This document shows positions 24,672 to 33,548 of a stretch of DNA of 64,000 nt, one piece after another; within the stretch, counting starts at the first letter, position 1, and the number at the start of each line of letters is the position of its first letter. The translations under genes were made by a program, and so were the position numbers. This stretch comes from Zavarzinia aquatilis (GTDB taxonomy: Bacteria; Pseudomonadota; Alphaproteobacteria; Zavarziniales; Zavarziniaceae), in assembly GCF_003173035.1 (NCBI RefSeq), contig NZ_QGLE01000008.1, positions 124,001 to 188,000 of the forward strand, given 5' to 3'. The notes under the pieces were generated by a model, which was not told where the DNA came from, searched no databases, and was given only the letters and a program-made list of their open reading frames with translations.

Positions 24672-25058
24672 ATGTCCAGCACCGACCTGTGGCCGGCCCT
24701 GCCGCCCTTTCGCACCGGCATCCGCGGCCGTTGCCCGCGCTGCGGCGAGGGCCATCTGTTCAAGAGTTTCCTGAGCCTCGCCGAATCCTGCGAGGTCTGC
24801 GGCCTCGATTACGGTTTCGCCGATCCGGCGGATGGGCCGGCCTTCTTCGTCATATGCTTCGCCTGCGTGCCCAGTGTCGTCTTCGGCATCTGGCTCGAGG
24901 TCGCCTATCAGGCGCCCTATTGGGTGCATCTGGTGACGACCCTGCCCTTCATGCTGCTGACCTGCATCCCGCCCCTGCGCCCGCTGAAGGGCTGGCTGGT
25001 GGCCAGCCAGTTCTTCTTCAAGGCGGGGGAGGGGCGGCTCGACGACGGGCGGGACTGA
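24672..25058 (+). CDS. DUF983 zinc-ribbon membrane protein
   Basis: The 128-residue protein has a zinc ribbon CPRCGEGHLFKSFL...CEVCGLDY in its N-terminal half (two CXXC pairs). Two hydrophobic helices follow (FFVICFACVPSVVFGIWLEV and LVTTLPFMLLTCIPPLRPLKGWL), the DUF983 pattern. The role is unknown. Members are often near cytochrome oxidase or NUDIX genes in alphaproteobacteria. ATG 24672 gives the expected GIRGRCPRCG position. Tail-to-tail with pepN. Confidence 0.85.
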   Translation: MSSTDLWPALPPFRTGIRGRCPRCGEGHLFKSFLSLAESCEVCGLDYGFADPADGPAFFVICFACVPSVVFGIWLEVAYQAPYWVHLVTTLPFMLLTCIPPLRPLKGWLVASQFFFKAGEGRLDDGRD

Positions 25059-25064
25059 GCGCGG

Positions 25065-27704
25065 CTATTCCGCCAGCGCCTTGCCCGCCAGTTCCGCGAC
25101 ATTGGGTGACAGGTCCGGGCTGGCGAGGATGCGGGCGAGTTCGGCCTTCATCAGCGCGGCCAGTTCCGGCTTGTAGCGGCGCCAGCCGCCCAGCGGCTCG
25201 AGCTGGCGGGCGGCGACCTGCGGGTTGAAGCGGTCGATCGCGATGATCTGGTCGGCGAGGAAGCGGTAGCCCGCGCCGGACGGATCGTGGAAACGCACCG
25301 GGTTCATCTGGGCGAAGGTGGCGACCAGGGCGCGGAAGCGGTTCGGCGTCTTCGCGTCGAAGGCCGGATGTCCGGTCAGGGTCTTCACCTTGTCCAGCGC
25401 ATCGGAGGCGGGCGAGCGGGCCTGCAGGGCGAACCATTTGTCGATCACCAGCGGCTCGTCCTGCCAGCGGGTGTAGAAGGCGGCGACGGCACTGTCATAG
25501 GCCGCGCCGCCCGCCTGCATCAGGGCGGAAAGCCCGCCGAGGGATGTCGTCATGTCGCGCGCGGCATCGGCATGGGCCTTGGCCCGCGCGATGTCGGATG
25601 GCGTGCCGGCGGCCATCAGCATGTCGAGGACGGCATTGCGCAGGGCCCGCCGGCCCGCGCTTTCCGCGTCGGGCGAGAAGGCGCCCATGGGCACGAGGCC
25701 GTCGTGCAGGGCTTCGAATTGGCCACGCAGCACCTCGGCGGCGAGTTTCCGCAGGGCATCGCGCGCCTCGTGAATCGCGGCGGGATCGGCCGGCGGCGCC
25801 GCCAGCGCGAGGTCCTGTTCGGACGGCAGGGCGAGCAGCAGGGCCTTGAATGCCGGCTCCGACGACTGATCGGCCATGGCCCGGCCAAGGGCATCGACGA
25901 AGCGCCGCTCCCCCGCCGTGTCGGGCTTGCTCTTCACCCGCGCCAGCATCAGATCGCGGGCGAGGGACTGGCCGGCTTCCCAGCGGTTGAACAGGTCGGG
26001 ATCGTTGGCGAGGCGGATGAAACGGCTCTCCCCCGGCTCCGCCACGGTCACGGTGACCGGAGCCGAAAAGCCGCGCAAGGTGGACAGCACGGGTTCCTCG
26101 GCGATGCCGGTCAGGGTGACGGTCTCTTCTGCCTTGTCGAAGGTGACGATGGCCTCGCCTGTCGGCTCAACCGCGCCGGGCGCGATAAAGGACTGCTGGC
26201 GTCCCTCGGCGTCGAGCAGGCCGAGGCGGAGCGGGATCGGCAGCGGCACCTTGTCGGCCATGCCGCGCGTCGGCGCCACGGCCTGCCGCAGATCGAGGCT
26301 CAGGGTCTTCGCCCCGGCATCGTAGCGGGGCGTGACCGAAACCTCCGGCGTGCCGGCCTGCAGATACCAGGACAGCACGCCCGAGAGGTCGCGGCCGGTC
26401 ACCTCGGCGAAGCAGGAGATGAAATCCTCCACCGTCACGGCCTGACCGTCGAAACGCTGGAAATAAAGGTCCATGCCGCGGCGGTAATCGTCCGGCCCGA
26501 TCAGGGTGCGCAGCAGACGGACAATCTCCGCGCCCTTCTCATAGACCGTCGCGGTATAGAAATTGTCGATCTTCCGGTAGTGATCGGGGCGGGCGGGATG
26601 GGCCAGCGGCCCCGCGTCCTCGGGGAACTGGCGGGCGCGCAGGGCGCGCACGTCCTTGATCCGCTGCACCGCCTCGCCGCGCATGTCGGCCGAGAAGCTC
26701 TGGTCGCGGAAGACGGTCAGGCCTTCCTTCACGCAAAGCTGGAACCAGTCGCGGCAGGTGATGCGGTTGCCGGTCCAGTTGTGGAAATATTCATGGGCGA
26801 CCACGCTTTCGATCCGCTCGTAATCGAGATCGGTCGCGGTCTCGGGATCGGCGATGAGCAGGGAGGAGTTGAAGATGTTCAGCCCCTTGTTCTCCATCGC
26901 GCCCATATTGAAGTCGCGCACGGCGACGATCATGAACAGGTCGAGATCGTATTCGCGGCCGTAATTCTCCTCGTCCCAGCGCATGGCGCGCTTCAGCGCA
27001 TCCATGGCATAGGCGACGCGGGGCGCCTGCCCGGGATCGACGAAGAGACGAAGCACGACGCTTCGGCCGGAGGCGGTGACGAAACGGTCCTCCAGCAGGT
27101 CGAGATCGCCCGCGACCAGGGCGAAGAGATAGCAGGGCTTGGGGAAGGGGTCCTGCCAGACGGCGTAATGCCGGCCGTTCTCGAGCTTGCCCTCGTCGAT
27201 CAGATTGCCGTTGGACAGCAGGCGGGGATAGGTCGCCTCCGCCTCGATCCGCACGGTATAGCGGGCGAGGACATCGGGCCGGTCCGGGAACCAGGTGATG
27301 CGGCGGAACCCCTCGGCCTCGCATTGGGTGTAGAAGCGCCCGCCCGAGGTATAGAGCCCTTCGAGGGCGCGGTTGGCGTCCGGGTCGATCTCCACCTCGC
27401 TCTCGAAGGTGAAGGCGTCGGGCACGCCGCGCACGGTCACATCCTCGCTCGTCACCGTGTAGCGGTCGGCGGCGAGGGGGATGCCGTCGATGGCGAAGCG
27501 GATCGGCGTCAGGCCCCGGCCGTTCAGCACCAGCGGCGCGTCGCCCCCGCCGTTGCGGCGCAGGGTGAGGCGGGCCGTGACCCGGGTCGACGAGGGCGCC
27601 AGCCGGAAATCCAGATGGACCTCGTCGACGAGGAAGGCGGGCGGGCGATAGTCCGCGAGGCGGACGCCGGGCGCGGACTCGGGAGCGGAAGCGATATCGG
27701 TCAT
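25065..27704 (-). CDS. pepN: Aminopeptidase N (M1 family)
   Basis: The 879-residue zinc peptidase removes N-terminal residues from peptides in the cytosol. GAMENKGLNIFNSS is the M1 exopeptidase motif. VAHEYFHNWTGNRITCRDWFQLCVKEGLTVFRDQ holds HEXXH and the third zinc ligand, about residues 295-330. The helical C-terminal half (from about residue 540) matches the E. coli PepN type in length. The start ATG lies in a region with no closer alternative. The gene is single and divergent from the NTF2-like gene. Confidence 0.95.
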   Translation of the reverse strand: MTDIASAPESAPGVRLADYRPPAFLVDEVHLDFRLAPSSTRVTARLTLRRNGGGDAPLVLNGRGLTPIRFAIDGIPLAADRYTVTSEDVTVRGVPDAFTFESEVEIDPDANRALEGLYTSGGRFYTQCEAEGFRRITWFPDRPDVLARYTVRIEAEATYPRLLSNGNLIDEGKLENGRHYAVWQDPFPKPCYLFALVAGDLDLLEDRFVTASGRSVVLRLFVDPGQAPRVAYAMDALKRAMRWDEENYGREYDLDLFMIVAVRDFNMGAMENKGLNIFNSSLLIADPETATDLDYERIESVVAHEYFHNWTGNRITCRDWFQLCVKEGLTVFRDQSFSADMRGEAVQRIKDVRALRARQFPEDAGPLAHPARPDHYRKIDNFYTATVYEKGAEIVRLLRTLIGPDDYRRGMDLYFQRFDGQAVTVEDFISCFAEVTGRDLSGVLSWYLQAGTPEVSVTPRYDAGAKTLSLDLRQAVAPTRGMADKVPLPIPLRLGLLDAEGRQQSFIAPGAVEPTGEAIVTFDKAEETVTLTGIAEEPVLSTLRGFSAPVTVTVAEPGESRFIRLANDPDLFNRWEAGQSLARDLMLARVKSKPDTAGERRFVDALGRAMADQSSEPAFKALLLALPSEQDLALAAPPADPAAIHEARDALRKLAAEVLRGQFEALHDGLVPMGAFSPDAESAGRRALRNAVLDMLMAAGTPSDIARAKAHADAARDMTTSLGGLSALMQAGGAAYDSAVAAFYTRWQDEPLVIDKWFALQARSPASDALDKVKTLTGHPAFDAKTPNRFRALVATFAQMNPVRFHDPSGAGYRFLADQIIAIDRFNPQVAARQLEPLGGWRRYKPELAALMKAELARILASPDLSPNVAELAGKALAE

Positions 27705-27820
27705 ACTGTCTATTTAGGCACGCTGGCGGTGCGATGGAAGGGGCGACAGGTCGCCGGGCGGGGTATAGGCTCGGTGCCAACGACAAGGTGCCCGCGATGC
27801 GCCGTTGGGGAGATGCAAGG

Positions 27821-28228
27821 ATGGAACGCGAAGAACACGCCCTTTTCGACGACTTCCTGGAGCGCTGGCACAAGGTGGTGAACAGCCGCGACATGGCCGG
27901 GCTCGATGCCCTGCTGTCGCCCGGCGCCCGCCTGTCCTCCCCCGCCTTCTGGGCGCCCAAGGCCGACCGGGACTATGTCCGCACGGTGCTGACGGCTGTC
28001 CTGACCGGGGTCGAGGATTTCCACTATACCGGCGAATGGATGGGCGGCGGCCGCATCCTCCTCGAATTCGAGGGCCATATCGGCGAGACGAAGCTGAAGG
28101 GCATCGACATCATCAGCCTCGACGACGACGGCAATCTCGATCACATCGAGGTGCTGGTCCGGCCGATGAACGGCCTGATGGCGATCGCCGAACTGGTGAA
28201 GGCCGCGCTGGCCGCCAGGGCGGCCTGA
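27821..28228 (+). CDS. NTF2/SnoaL-like protein
   Basis: The 135-residue protein has the cone-shaped NTF2-like pattern. Helices LFDDFLERWHKVVNSRDMAGLDALLSPGARLSSP lead to beta strands TGVEDFHYTGEWMGGGRILLEFEGHIGETKLKGIDIISLDDDGNLDHIEVLVRPMN. The DxxGxIxxxEVLVRP end is common in this group, which holds isomerases, hydrolases and carriers. No catalytic role can be given. ATG 27821 has GGAGA about 12 bases upstream. The frame is open to 27734. Confidence 0.75.
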   Translation: MEREEHALFDDFLERWHKVVNSRDMAGLDALLSPGARLSSPAFWAPKADRDYVRTVLTAVLTGVEDFHYTGEWMGGGRILLEFEGHIGETKLKGIDIISLDDDGNLDHIEVLVRPMNGLMAIAELVKAALAARAA

Positions 28229-28518
28229 AGGGCTGCCCTGACCGGAGGCGTTGACGTCGAGCTGTGGCTCCAAAGACTATCGGCTACGCCCGTTGATGGC
28301 ACTTCTGCACAGGGTTGATCCTGCGCATCGTTCACCGCGCCGCGATGCTGTTGGCCGAACAGGAACAATGTTCGCATCGTTGAGTATGCCAGCCCGTCGG
28401 TCGTGCCGAACGCGCGGCGGGAACATCTCTTTCCGCAATACGAAACTGGTTGCATCCGTTTGGCAGGAAGCGATCGGGCGCTGATCACCCGGTGTCCGGT
28501 CGGAAAATTGAGGGAACG
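28229..28518. other. Intergenic stretch without a supported gene
   Basis: I see no supported gene, tRNA or hairpin here. The stretch separates the chromosomal NTF2-like gene from an orphan unknown gene and may hold its promoter. Confidence 0.4.
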
Positions 28519-29310
28519 ATGGCTCGTGAGAAAACATGCGACCACTACCATATCGCCATAAGGTGCGCCGAGGCGAAGGGATGGGTACTTGTTTTCACCT
28601 GCTACACACCTGACCAAATCCGTGCGCGGCTGGTGCGCCGGGGCAAGGCTCCCGTTGAGCTGCGTGAACTCCTGTCCGCGGAACGAGGCTTCCCCATGCG
28701 GACAAGTATGTACAGGCGAGGGTCTACTGCCGACACGCTGGCGTCACACACCGGCTGGGTCTATGACGATATCGCGTGCTGCTGGTGGCCGCCCGAGGCG
28801 CCGATCACGGTGCCGTCGCCCCGGCCTCGGCCGACCGCCGATTTCAGCGTTACCTTTGCGATGCCAGAATTCGGCTGGTTGCCGGTTACCCTGGTGAGCG
28901 GCAGCCAAAAGGTCTATTTCGAGGCAAGCGAGGTCTTCGATCCACTCCCCGGTTTTGTCCGTTGGCTGGAAAAGGTGGCAAGCGGCGGCGCGAGCCGCTT
29001 CGTCTTCGACGTGGAAGATACGAACGTCGAATTTCACATCATGCCCGCTCCGGATGCTGACTTCGTGCGTTTCGTCGTCGCCTTCACGATGCTGTTGCCA
29101 ACCCGCAGCTTTGAACTGGACATAGTGCTTGGTCGGCGTCAGCTGGTAACCACGCTCTATTCGGCCCTACGCAAGATGTGGACCAGCGATGCATTCCAGG
29201 CCGATCCGACGCCGTGGTTCTGCGACGATCCGGTGGAGGCGGGCGAGCCACCTTACGAGTTCCCCTATTCAATTGTCTCGCCAGTGTTAGAAGCTCTGAT
29301 CGAAGACTGA
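28519..29310 (+). CDS. Protein of unknown function (263 residues)
   Basis: I do not recognise this protein. The first 85 residues have short strands and helices (HYHIAIRCAEAKGWVLVFTCY, IRARLVRRGKAPVELRELL) and a WVYDDIACCWWPPEAP segment. A Pro-rich linker leads to an alpha/beta part (DFSVTFAMPEFGWLPVTL, FVRWLEKVASGGASRFVFDVEDTNVEFHIMP, FVRFVVAFTMLLPTRSFELDIVLGRRQLVTTLYSALRKMW). No signal or membrane helix is evident. ATG 28519 follows TTGAGGGAACG. Composition is less GC-biased than in neighbours. The second half recalls small immunity-like or contact-inhibition folds, but that is only an impression. Confidence 0.6.
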   Translation: MAREKTCDHYHIAIRCAEAKGWVLVFTCYTPDQIRARLVRRGKAPVELRELLSAERGFPMRTSMYRRGSTADTLASHTGWVYDDIACCWWPPEAPITVPSPRPRPTADFSVTFAMPEFGWLPVTLVSGSQKVYFEASEVFDPLPGFVRWLEKVASGGASRFVFDVEDTNVEFHIMPAPDADFVRFVVAFTMLLPTRSFELDIVLGRRQLVTTLYSALRKMWTSDAFQADPTPWFCDDPVEAGEPPYEFPYSIVSPVLEALIED

Positions 29311-29421
29311 ACGTGAGTAGAGCCCGTTCGCGTGACTCGGCACGCTGTGGAACGGCCGAGAGCAAGAAATCCGGCCCGGAACTCCTGCCGATCGGCGCGG
29401 GATAAGTCGCGCACCGAGGCC

Positions 29422-30069
29422 TCAGCGGGCGATATACCAGTCGCGGCGGTGGTTGAAGGCGACGAAGAGGTTCAGCGCCGCCGCGCCGACCATGGAGACC
29501 AGTACCGCCCTGCCGTCCAGCAGGAAGGCGGCGGTGGCGAACAGCACGGCGTCGAGGGCGAATTGCAGCCAGCCGGCGCGAAACCCCGTCCGTTCCTGAA
29601 CGTAATAGGCGAGGATGCCCACGCCCCCGCCCGATGCCCCGTGTCGGAACAGGCCGATGAGGCCGATGCCGATGCAGAAGCCGGCGACAATGGCGCCGCT
29701 GAACGGCTCGACATGCTCGTAGCGGAAGAGCTGCGGCGCCACGCCGGTCAGGGCCGAAATGGCGATGACGCAGGCGAGCGAGCGCAGGGTGAAGCCGAGG
29801 CTCAGCCGCATGAAGGCGAGGATGTAGAAGGGCAGATTCACCACGAGGAACACGAGGCTGAAATCGAGGCCGGTCTCGTAGGAAATCAGGAAGGCGATGC
29901 CCGCCGCCTGGCCGGTGATGAGACCGAGCGCCTTCAGCAGCGAAATGCCGAAGGAGACCATGACGACGCCGAAGACGAGGCCCTGCAGGTTATCGAACCA
30001 GCTATGGGTGACGGCGGGGACCGCGCCATCGGGCAGGGAGGCTGGCTTCGGCGTACTGGCTCCGCTCAT
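29422..30069 (-). CDS. YitT-family membrane protein
   Basis: The 215-residue protein has five to six helices. It starts with WFDNLQGLVFGVVMVSFGISLLKALGLITGQAAGIAFLISY, typical of YitT/YczE-type proteins (LITGGxxGxA). A later GASGGGVGILAYYVQERTGF repeats the glycine-rich pattern. The function is unknown; a transport role is assumed for the family. ATG 30069 is chosen at the start of the coherent sequence. Precedes no gene on the same strand closely. Confidence 0.8.
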   Translation of the reverse strand: MSGASTPKPASLPDGAVPAVTHSWFDNLQGLVFGVVMVSFGISLLKALGLITGQAAGIAFLISYETGLDFSLVFLVVNLPFYILAFMRLSLGFTLRSLACVIAISALTGVAPQLFRYEHVEPFSGAIVAGFCIGIGLIGLFRHGASGGGVGILAYYVQERTGFRAGWLQFALDAVLFATAAFLLDGRAVLVSMVGAAALNLFVAFNHRRDWYIAR

Positions 30070-30136
30070 GGCTCGATACTCGCGACGGCCCCGGACCCCT
30101 TGACGATAGTCCGGTTTCGTCACGGGTGAAAAGGGA

Positions 30137-31390
30137 TCAGAGCGGCTTTCCCTCAAGGAGGCGAGGCAAGGTGCCGACCGTGCCCCGGGCATGATGCATG
30201 AAGAAGCGCTTCAGGCCGGGCATCCGCTCCACCGCGGCGAGACCGAGGTCGCGGGCGAGGCGAATGGGCGCGAGGTCGGTCGAGAACAGGCGGTTCAAGC
30301 CGTCCATCACCGTGCCCATGATCACCGAATCCAGCCGGCGCCAACGCTCGTAGCGGGCGAGCAATTCGGCATCGCCGGCATCGAGGCCGATGCGGATGCC
30401 GTCGGCCAGCACCTCGGCGAGGGCGGCGACATCGCGCAGGCCGAGGTTCAGCCCCTGCCCGGCGATGGGATGCAGGCCATGGGCGGCGTCACCGACCAGC
30501 GCCAGCCGCGTGTCGGCGAAACGGGTCGCGACATGGAAGGCGAGCGGATAGGAAAAGCGCGGCCCGACCGAATGGACGGCGCCGAAACGGTCGCCGAAAC
30601 GGCGGCGCAACTCGGCATCGAAATCCGCCCTGTCCATTCGCATCAGGAGGGGGGCGAGATCGCTCGCCTCGGTCCAGACCAGCGAGGAGCGGTTGCCGGT
30701 CAGAGGCAGGATGGCGAAGGGCCCGGCCGGCAGGAAATGCTCGTGGGCGAGGCCATTGTGCGGTCGCTCGTGTTCGACCGTGGTAACGATGCCGACCTGC
30801 GGATAGCGCCAGCCAATGGTGCGGATACCGGCTTCGGCCCGCAGGGGCGACAGGCGGCCGTCGCAGGCAACGATCAGCCGGGCGGCGATGGTGCGTCCGT
30901 CCGCAAGCGTGGCGCTTGCCCCGGCACCGCCGCGCCTCGTCCCGGTCACCCGGGCGGGGGCGATCGTGGTGATCGCGGGAAGGCCGGCGATCGCCCTGTT
31001 CAGAACGAAGCGGGCGTGGCGGTTCTCGACCATCAGGCCGAAGGGGTCGCTGCCGATGTCGGCGGCATGGAAATGCAGGGAGAGGGGGGAGGGCTTCTCC
31101 CCCGGTCGGCCATCGGAAACCCTGATGTCCAGGATCGGTTGGCCATCGGCGGCGAGGCCGTCATAGAGGCCAAGGGCACGGTACAGCTGACAGGAGGCAT
31201 GGGCGATGGCGGTCGCCCGGCCGTCGAATGTGGGCGCGAGACTCGCCTCGGGCGCGACATCGTCGACGAGGATGACCGACAGTCCGGCGTGCGCGAGGGC
31301 AATCGCGGAGGTCAGTCCGACGAGGCCACCGCCGACGACGAGGGCGTCGGTGAAGAGATCGGGGGCGGGGGGCATCGCGTCTTCGGTCAT
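30137..31390 (-). CDS. UbiH/UbiF/COQ6-family FAD monooxygenase
   Basis: The 417-residue flavoprotein likely hydroxylates a ring carbon of ubiquinone precursors. The N-terminal FAD motif is ALVVGGGLVGLTSAIALAHAGLSVILVDD (residues 16-44), the middle ACDGRLSPLR is the DG motif, and RLALVGDAAHGLHPIAGQGLNLGLRDVAALAEVL (about 290-323) is the GD motif with the typical HPxxGQGLN. Which of the ring positions it serves (UbiH, UbiF, UbiI, UbiL) cannot be read from sequence. The start ATG 31390 follows a 290-base gap. Confidence 0.9.
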   Translation of the reverse strand: MTEDAMPPAPDLFTDALVVGGGLVGLTSAIALAHAGLSVILVDDVAPEASLAPTFDGRATAIAHASCQLYRALGLYDGLAADGQPILDIRVSDGRPGEKPSPLSLHFHAADIGSDPFGLMVENRHARFVLNRAIAGLPAITTIAPARVTGTRRGGAGASATLADGRTIAARLIVACDGRLSPLRAEAGIRTIGWRYPQVGIVTTVEHERPHNGLAHEHFLPAGPFAILPLTGNRSSLVWTEASDLAPLLMRMDRADFDAELRRRFGDRFGAVHSVGPRFSYPLAFHVATRFADTRLALVGDAAHGLHPIAGQGLNLGLRDVAALAEVLADGIRIGLDAGDAELLARYERWRRLDSVIMGTVMDGLNRLFSTDLAPIRLARDLGLAAVERMPGLKRFFMHHARGTVGTLPRLLEGKPL

Positions 31391-31680
31391 GGCGGGATAT
31401 TGCCCGCTCGATCGGCCATGTCCAGAGGCAGCCCAAAAACATAACGCCCGGTCGACGGGGGGTCGGCCGGGCGCAGTCGCGTTTTAAGGCGCGGACGATA
31501 CCGAGGGGGGGGAAGGTACCGTCAGGGGCGACGCCGGGTCGATTGGGGGGGGAACCCGTCGCCGTCCTGTTGTTAAGAAGATGGTGCCAAACCCTGCGGG
31601 ATTCAACGCCAAGCTTCATGCACTTGCTGCACCCCAGCGATGCGGGGTGGCCCGGGAACCGGTAACGGTTCCTGAACCTC
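31391..31680. other. Gap with G-runs and two small hairpins
   Basis: The 290 bases hold no supported gene. There are two G-runs (around 31505 and 31542). Near the potI end are ACCCC-8-GGGGT (31631-31648) and GGAACCG-GTAA-CGGTTCC (31655-31672). The latter follows the potI stop on the minus strand and may be the 3' end of the pot transcript, although no T-run follows. Confidence 0.5.
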
Positions 31681-32505
31681 TCAGTCGTTGGCGGCCGCGG
31701 CCATGCGTTCCGCCCGCTGCCGCTCGACCATGGCCCGTTTCTGGACGATGGAGGCGGTGACGACACCGATGGCGACGATGGCGATCATGATCGTCGACAG
31801 GGCGTTGATCTCGGGCTTCACGCCCAGTTTCACCGCCGAGAAGATCTTCACCGGCAGCGTGTCCCAGCCCGGCCCCGAGGTGAAGGAGGTGATCACCACA
31901 TTGTCGAGCGAGAGCGTGAAGGACAGCAGCCAGCCCGAGACGAGCGCCGGCGCGATCACCGGCAGGGTGATCACGAAGAAGGTCTTGAACGGCGTCGCGC
32001 CCAGGTCCTGCGCCGCTTCCTCGATCGAGCGATCGAAGGAGACGAGGCGGGATTGAACGACGACCGCGACATAGGACATGCAGAAGGACGTATGGGCGAT
32101 GATCATCGTGCCGAGGCCGCGTCCCCAGTCGATCGAGACGAAGAGGAGGAGCAGCGACAGGCCGGTGATCACCTCGGGCATTACCAGCGGGGCGTAGATC
32201 ATGCCCGAGAACAGGGTGCGCCCGCGAAAGCTGGTGAAACGGGCCATGACGAAGCCCGCGACCGTGCCGAGGATCACCGAGAGGGTGGAGGCGGCGGCGG
32301 CCAGCAGCAGCGAGATCCAGGCCGCCTGCAGCAGATCCTCGTTCTGGAACAGCTCGCCGTACCACTTCACGGAAAAGCCGCCCCAGACGTTCACCAGCCG
32401 GCTCTCGTTGAACGAGAAGAAGACGAGGATGAGGATCGGGACATAGAGGAAGGCGAAGCCGAAGGTCAGCGCCACCAGGTTGATCTTGGTCAGGCCCTTG
32501 GTCAT
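31681..32505 (-). CDS. potI: Putrescine/polyamine ABC transporter permease PotI
   Basis: The 274-residue permease has six helices. The EAA loop EEAAQDLGATPFKTFFVITLPVIAPALVSGWLLSF contacts the ATPase. SLDNVVITSFTSGPGWDTLPVKIF is the PotI/PotC-type ending. ATG 32505 follows GGAGG and overlaps the potH stop (ATGA). Last gene of the pot operon. Confidence 0.93.
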   Translation of the reverse strand: MTKGLTKINLVALTFGFAFLYVPILILVFFSFNESRLVNVWGGFSVKWYGELFQNEDLLQAAWISLLLAAAASTLSVILGTVAGFVMARFTSFRGRTLFSGMIYAPLVMPEVITGLSLLLLFVSIDWGRGLGTMIIAHTSFCMSYVAVVVQSRLVSFDRSIEEAAQDLGATPFKTFFVITLPVIAPALVSGWLLSFTLSLDNVVITSFTSGPGWDTLPVKIFSAVKLGVKPEINALSTIMIAIVAIGVVTASIVQKRAMVERQRAERMAAAAND

Positions 32506-33548
32506 CGGCCGGCCTCCTGCAGGCGGGCCTGCTGACGCTGGAACAGCATGATCGGAATGACCAGGATCATCAGAAGGACGACCGAGACCGCGGCCGCCAG
32601 CGGCCAGTTCCGTTCGGAGGCGAAATCGGTGAACAGCTTGCGGCCGATCACGCGGACATTGTCGCCCGACATGAGTTCCGGAATGACATATTCGCCGACC
32701 GCCGGAATGAAGACGAGGAAGCAGCCGGCGATGATGCCCGGGATCGCCAGTGGCACGGTCACCACCCAGAACGCCTTGATCGGGCGGCAACCGAGATCGG
32801 CCGCGGCTTCGAGCAGGGTCATGTCCATGCGCTCGAGATTGGCATAGAGCGGCAGCACCATGAACGGCAGATAGGAATAGACGATGCCGATATACATCGC
32901 CCATTCCGTGTTCAGGATGCGCAAGGGATCGTCGGCCGAAATGACGCCGATCGAGATCAGGAAGGTGTTCAGCAGGCCGCCTTCCGTCTTCAGGATCACG
33001 ATCCAGGCATAGACGCGGATCAGGAACGAGGTCCAGAACGGCAGGATCACCAGCATCAGCAGGGTCGGCCGGATGGTTTCGTCGGCCCGCGCCATGGCAT
33101 AGGCCATGGGGAAGCCGATAAGGAGGCAGAGCGCGGTCGAGATCGCCGCGATCTTGGCCGAGTTCAGATAGGCCCGGACGTAAGTGTCCTCGGACAGGAT
33201 CGTCCAGTAGTTCGACAGGTTCAGCTTGATGTTGACGAAATACTCGAAGCCATCGTCCACCACCTCGATCAGCTCGGTATAGGGCGGGATCGACAGGGCG
33301 GTTTCGGAGAAGCTGATCTTCAGGACGATCAGGAAGGGGATCAGGAAGAAGGCGAGAAGGAAGCCATAGGGCAGGGCGATGACGGCGCCGCGCCCGGTGA
33401 AGAGCGAAAGCGTGCCGACGATCGCCGGGGCCAGGAAGGCGAAGCGACCACGCCGCAGCCGCATTTCCAGCTTCTCGAGAAAACTGCCGTCCTCGTGGGT
33501 GATGAGGGCGGCGGTCGGCCGGTCGGCCGCGTCCCGGTCCATGCTCAT
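32502..33548 (-). CDS. potH: Putrescine/polyamine ABC transporter permease PotH
   Basis: The 348-residue permease has six core helices after an N-terminal extension of about 70 residues. The EAA loop is LLEAAADLGCRPIKAFWVVTVPLAIPGIIAGCFLVFIPAVGEYVIPELMSGD. The tail VIGRKLFTDFASERNWPLAAAVSVVLL is typical of PotH/PotB. ATG 33548 overlaps the potG stop (ATGA). It pairs with PotI in the inner membrane. Confidence 0.93.
   Translation of the reverse strand: MSMDRDAADRPTAALITHEDGSFLEKLEMRLRRGRFAFLAPAIVGTLSLFTGRGAVIALPYGFLLAFFLIPFLIVLKISFSETALSIPPYTELIEVVDDGFEYFVNIKLNLSNYWTILSEDTYVRAYLNSAKIAAISTALCLLIGFPMAYAMARADETIRPTLLMLVILPFWTSFLIRVYAWIVILKTEGGLLNTFLISIGVISADDPLRILNTEWAMYIGIVYSYLPFMVLPLYANLERMDMTLLEAAADLGCRPIKAFWVVTVPLAIPGIIAGCFLVFIPAVGEYVIPELMSGDNVRVIGRKLFTDFASERNWPLAAAVSVVLLMILVIPIMLFQRQQARLQEAGR

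Noticed and set aside
31500-31556. G-quadruplex candidate with G-runs
   Set aside because: Only two long G-runs exist at a distance; a stable four-run quadruplex is not supported.
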